From Candidatus Brocadia sp. (GTDB lineage: Bacteria > Planctomycetota > Brocadiia > Brocadiales > Brocadiaceae): a stretch of 6,763 nt of DNA. The stretch lies in the NCBI GenBank assembly GCA_030837935.1, contig JAUQXU010000483.1, positions 1 to 6,763 of the forward strand, written 5' to 3'. Every line of letters starts with the position of its first letter. Positions within the stretch are counted from its first letter, which is position 1. This document shows positions 5,643-6,763 of the stretch, piece after piece. Position numbers and translations under genes: made by a program. The notes beneath the pieces were generated by a model that worked only from the letters and a program-made list of their open reading frames with translations, had not been told where the DNA came from and did not search any database.

Positions 5643-5659
5643 GCCTGAGAAAATCAGGC
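5643..5659 (+). promoter_or_regulatory. Perfect 6-bp hairpin in the leader of the 63-aa gene
   Basis: GCCTGA (5643-5648), loop GAAAA and TCAGGC (5654-5659) form a perfect stem, 4 nt before the structured repeat at 5664. No T-run follows on either strand, so it is not a terminator. A weaker stem, AGCG (5617-5620)/CGCT (5629-5632), precedes it. Both are probably part of one folded 5' leader. Confidence 0.45.
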
Positions 5660-5663
5660 TACA

Positions 5664-5709
5664 GAAGGCGGTGGCTGGAAGTGCTGGCACACTTTCGGTT
5701 GTTGCCTTC
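5664..5709 (+). ncRNA. Structured leader RNA motif, copy 1
   Basis: The outer stem GAAGGC (5664-5669) pairs with GCCTTC (5704-5709) and extends through G-U pairs. An inner stem GGAAGTG (5677-5683) pairs with CACTTTC (5690-5696), with one wobble, around the loop CTGGCA. The core 5667-5698 matches 29 of 32 bases with copy 2 before the integrase. The motif ends 9 nt before GAGGAGGT (5719-5726), the ribosome-binding site of the 63-aa gene. The 3' strand CCTT could alternatively pair with GAGG of that site. I read it as a cis-regulatory RNA; DNA-level protein binding is the alternative. Confidence 0.5.
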
Positions 5710-5732
5710 GTTGTTAAAGAGGAGGTAGTGTT

Positions 5733-5924
5733 ATGAGTATAGACGGGATCGTGTGTATGGGTTGTGGTAAACCTTTGAAGTATACGATGCTGGCAGACGC
5801 AATTTGTGCGTGTAGATGCAAGAAAGGATGCGGTGCTGGTGTGATCATAACGCACAGCGTAATGACTGATGCGTTATCAACAATGATCGAAAACCAACAG
5901 GCCACACTATTAGCATCTGAATAA
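5733..5924 (+). CDS. Small cysteine-rich (probable zinc-binding) protein
   Basis: 63 aa. GAGGAGGT (5719-5726) lies 6 nt before the ATG. The cysteine layout is C8-x2-C11 (VCMGCGKPL) and C25-x-C27-x-C29-x3-C33 (CACRCKKGCGAG), enough for a zinc ribbon with spare ligands. The second half is an ordinary polar/helical tail (MTDALSTMIENQQATLL) without further motifs. I do not recognise the family. The gene has its own likely promoter and shares the structured leader motif with the integrase, so the two are probably controlled in the same way. A role as a regulator or integrase accessory factor would fit the position but is not shown. Confidence 0.7.
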   Translation: MSIDGIVCMGCGKPLKYTMLADAICACRCKKGCGAGVIITHSVMTDALSTMIENQQATLLASE

Positions 5925-5930
5925 TTCTAA

Positions 5931-5947
5931 GTGTTGGACGGAAACAC
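5931..5947 (+). promoter_or_regulatory. Small hairpin in the 63-aa gene to integrase gap
   Basis: GTGTT (5931-5935) pairs with AACAC (5943-5947) around the loop GGACGGA, just after the stop of the 63-aa gene and 16 nt before the second structured leader motif. The stem is short and no T-run follows. It may be part of the integrase leader fold. Confidence 0.25.
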
Positions 5948-5963
5948 AAAACAATATTTGCTT

Positions 5964-6008
5964 GAGGCAGTGGCTGGAAGTGTTAGCACACTTTCGGCTT
6001 ACTGCCTT
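5964..6008 (+). ncRNA. Structured leader RNA motif, copy 2 (integrase leader)
   Basis: The outer stem AGGCAGT (5965-5971) pairs perfectly with ACTGCCT (6001-6007), plus a G-U pair at 5964/6008. The inner stem GGAAGTG (5976-5982) pairs with CACTTTC (5989-5995) around TTAGCA. Compared with copy 1, the outer-stem positions that differ keep pairing: A-U and G-C pairs here become G-U pairs there. The inner stem is unchanged and two of the three core differences fall in its loop. The motif ends 6 nt before AAGGAGGTGAT (6015-6025). CCTT in its 3' strand can alternatively pair with AAGG of that site. Confidence 0.5.
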
Positions 6009-6027
6009 GTTAAAAAGGAGGTGATGT

Positions 6028-6763
6028 ATGGCGGTAAGGTGGAAGAAATACCATTCCGCATGTAAGGGCAAGCGCGCGGGAGGTGATAGGTACGGCAAGG
6101 TAACTGGCGGTATCAAATGTGAGGGGAAGCGTGGCAAATATTGCCCTGAAGACGCTCCCAGGGATTGCGGAGCCTGGGCACTTGAGTACCGGGAGCTTGA
6201 CGGGCGATGGGTATCAAAGATATTTCCTGGTATTTGCAAGACGGAAGCAAATGAGCTCTACGAGGAAATGAGGTCAAATGTTCGGCGGGGAATGGTGGGA
6301 TTGCCACAAACAAGGAGAGTTCCAACCTTGGCGGAATACGCTAAAACCTATATGGAGATTAACAAAACGGCAAAAGAGAATACACTTATGGCAAAGGCAA
6401 GGGCGGTGAAGGTGCTGATTCATTACCTGGGCGAATACCCTCTTGATAAGATCACGGCGTTCATTGTCGAGAAGTTCCGTATGGAGCGTAAAGAGAGAGA
6501 CGGGGTTAAAGATTCCGTGATCAATGCGGATACTGCTATTTTGTCGCATATTTTCACCACAGCTACAAAAGAGGGCATCATTGATAAAAACCCATGTTCA
6601 CAGGTTAAGCGACTAAAGGTAACACAGACCAAAGATAGGGTGTTGTCTCAATCCGAAATAGCCGTATTGCTTGATGAACTACAAGGCAAAGATCGCCTCA
6701 TGGTGCTGACTGGACTCCTTACAGGGTTACGTTTAGGCGGGGTTTTAAGCTTAACGTGGCAAG
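6028..6763 (+). CDS. Tyrosine recombinase/integrase, 5' part (3' end outside window)
   Basis: 245 complete codons are visible before the right edge. It catalyses site-specific integration and excision of the element. The start is ATG 6028, 6 nt after the GGAGG core of AAGGAGGTGAT. Residues 1-98 are an arm-type DNA-binding region with an unusual cysteine set (C12, C31, C39, C47 in CEGKRGKYC...DC) before a beta-rich ALEYRELDGRWVSKIF and a helix TEANELYEEM. Residues ~99-200 are the SAM-like core-binding domain (TLAEYAKTYMEINK...ILSHIFTTATKEGIIDKNP). The catalytic domain begins near 205 (VLSQSEIAVLLDEL). It contains box I GLLTGLRLGGVLSLTW with the first catalytic arginine at R235; the remaining K/H/R/H/Y residues are beyond the window. 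The usual glutamate after the arginine (GLRxGE) is glycine here. The preceding structured leader and + orientation place it at the right-hand end of the module. Confidence 0.92.
   Translation, partial: MAVRWKKYHSACKGKRAGGDRYGKVTGGIKCEGKRGKYCPEDAPRDCGAWALEYRELDGRWVSKIFPGICKTEANELYEEMRSNVRRGMVGLPQTRRVPTLAEYAKTYMEINKTAKENTLMAKARAVKVLIHYLGEYPLDKITAFIVEKFRMERKERDGVKDSVINADTAILSHIFTTATKEGIIDKNPCSQVKRLKVTQTKDRVLSQSEIAVLLDELQGKDRLMVLTGLLTGLRLGGVLSLTWQ

Noticed and set aside
5643..5659. Intrinsic terminator after the methyltransferase gene
   Set aside because: The stem is perfect but short, and no T-run follows on either strand.
5934..5960. Separate integrase promoter (TTGGAC...TATTTG)
   Set aside because: Spacing is only 15 bp and both hexamers are weak; read-through from the 5572 promoter is simpler.
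6024..6065. Alternative ATG at 6024 opening a 13-codon frame (MYGGKVEEIPFRM) overlapping the integrase start
   Set aside because: It sits only 2 nt after the Shine-Dalgarno core, too close for efficient initiation; the integrase ATG at 6028 is better spaced.
1..6763. GATC enrichment linked to the Dam-like enzyme
   Set aside because: By eye about 16 GATC sites occur, fewer than random expectation for this length (~26), and the target of the enzyme is not known to be GATC.

Overview
The window is accessory, mobile-element DNA from a bacterium. All recognisable genes lie on the + strand and form a compact replication and recombination module that ends in a tyrosine integrase cut off by the right edge. 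Base composition is moderate. Ribosome-binding sites are strong and close to the 16S anti-SD complement (GAGGAGGT, AAGGAGGTGAT). There is no rRNA, tRNA or housekeeping gene, so the host cannot be named. A mid-GC anaerobe, for example a Chloroflexota/Dehalococcoidia-type or Firmicutes-type host, is only an impression. No capsid, portal, terminase, relaxase or conjugation gene is visible, so phage, phage satellite and integrative element all remain possible.

Layout: (i) 1-309 is the 3' end of an unrecognised gene. (ii) 310-566 is a structured leader region with a perfect Shine-Dalgarno in front of a two-codon ORF, a long imperfect inverted repeat, a sigma70-like promoter and a terminator-like hairpin. 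(iii) 567-3248 is a large primase-helicase (CHC2 zinc finger, Toprim, P-loop ATPase, winged helix). The last ~220 bp of its repeated 3' region carry 12 copies of AGGTGGT/ACCACCT in both orientations, which I read as a candidate replication origin inside the gene. (iv) 3248-4648 holds four small genes: a protein with a TubC_N-like N-terminus and a zinc ribbon, an unrecognised 86-aa protein, a MerR/excisionase-type helix-turn-helix protein, and a protein with two four-cysteine clusters. (v) 4668-5554 is an adenine-N6 DNA methyltransferase of the Dam/D12 class, preceded by a 15-codon upstream ORF that coincides with a strong hairpin. (vi) 5555-6763 contains a promoter with an operator-like repeat, a 63-aa cysteine-rich protein and the integrase. 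These last two genes have near-identical structured leaders just upstream of their ribosome-binding sites.

Likely working model (inference): the primase-helicase starts element replication at the iteron cluster in its own coding sequence, somewhat as phage P4 alpha acts on iterons or as the lambda origin lies inside gene O. The HTH protein and integrase handle excision and integration, and the methyltransferase marks element DNA. The most unusual signals are non-coding: the intragenic iteron array, the duplicated leader RNA, and the uORF-hairpin in front of the methyltransferase.
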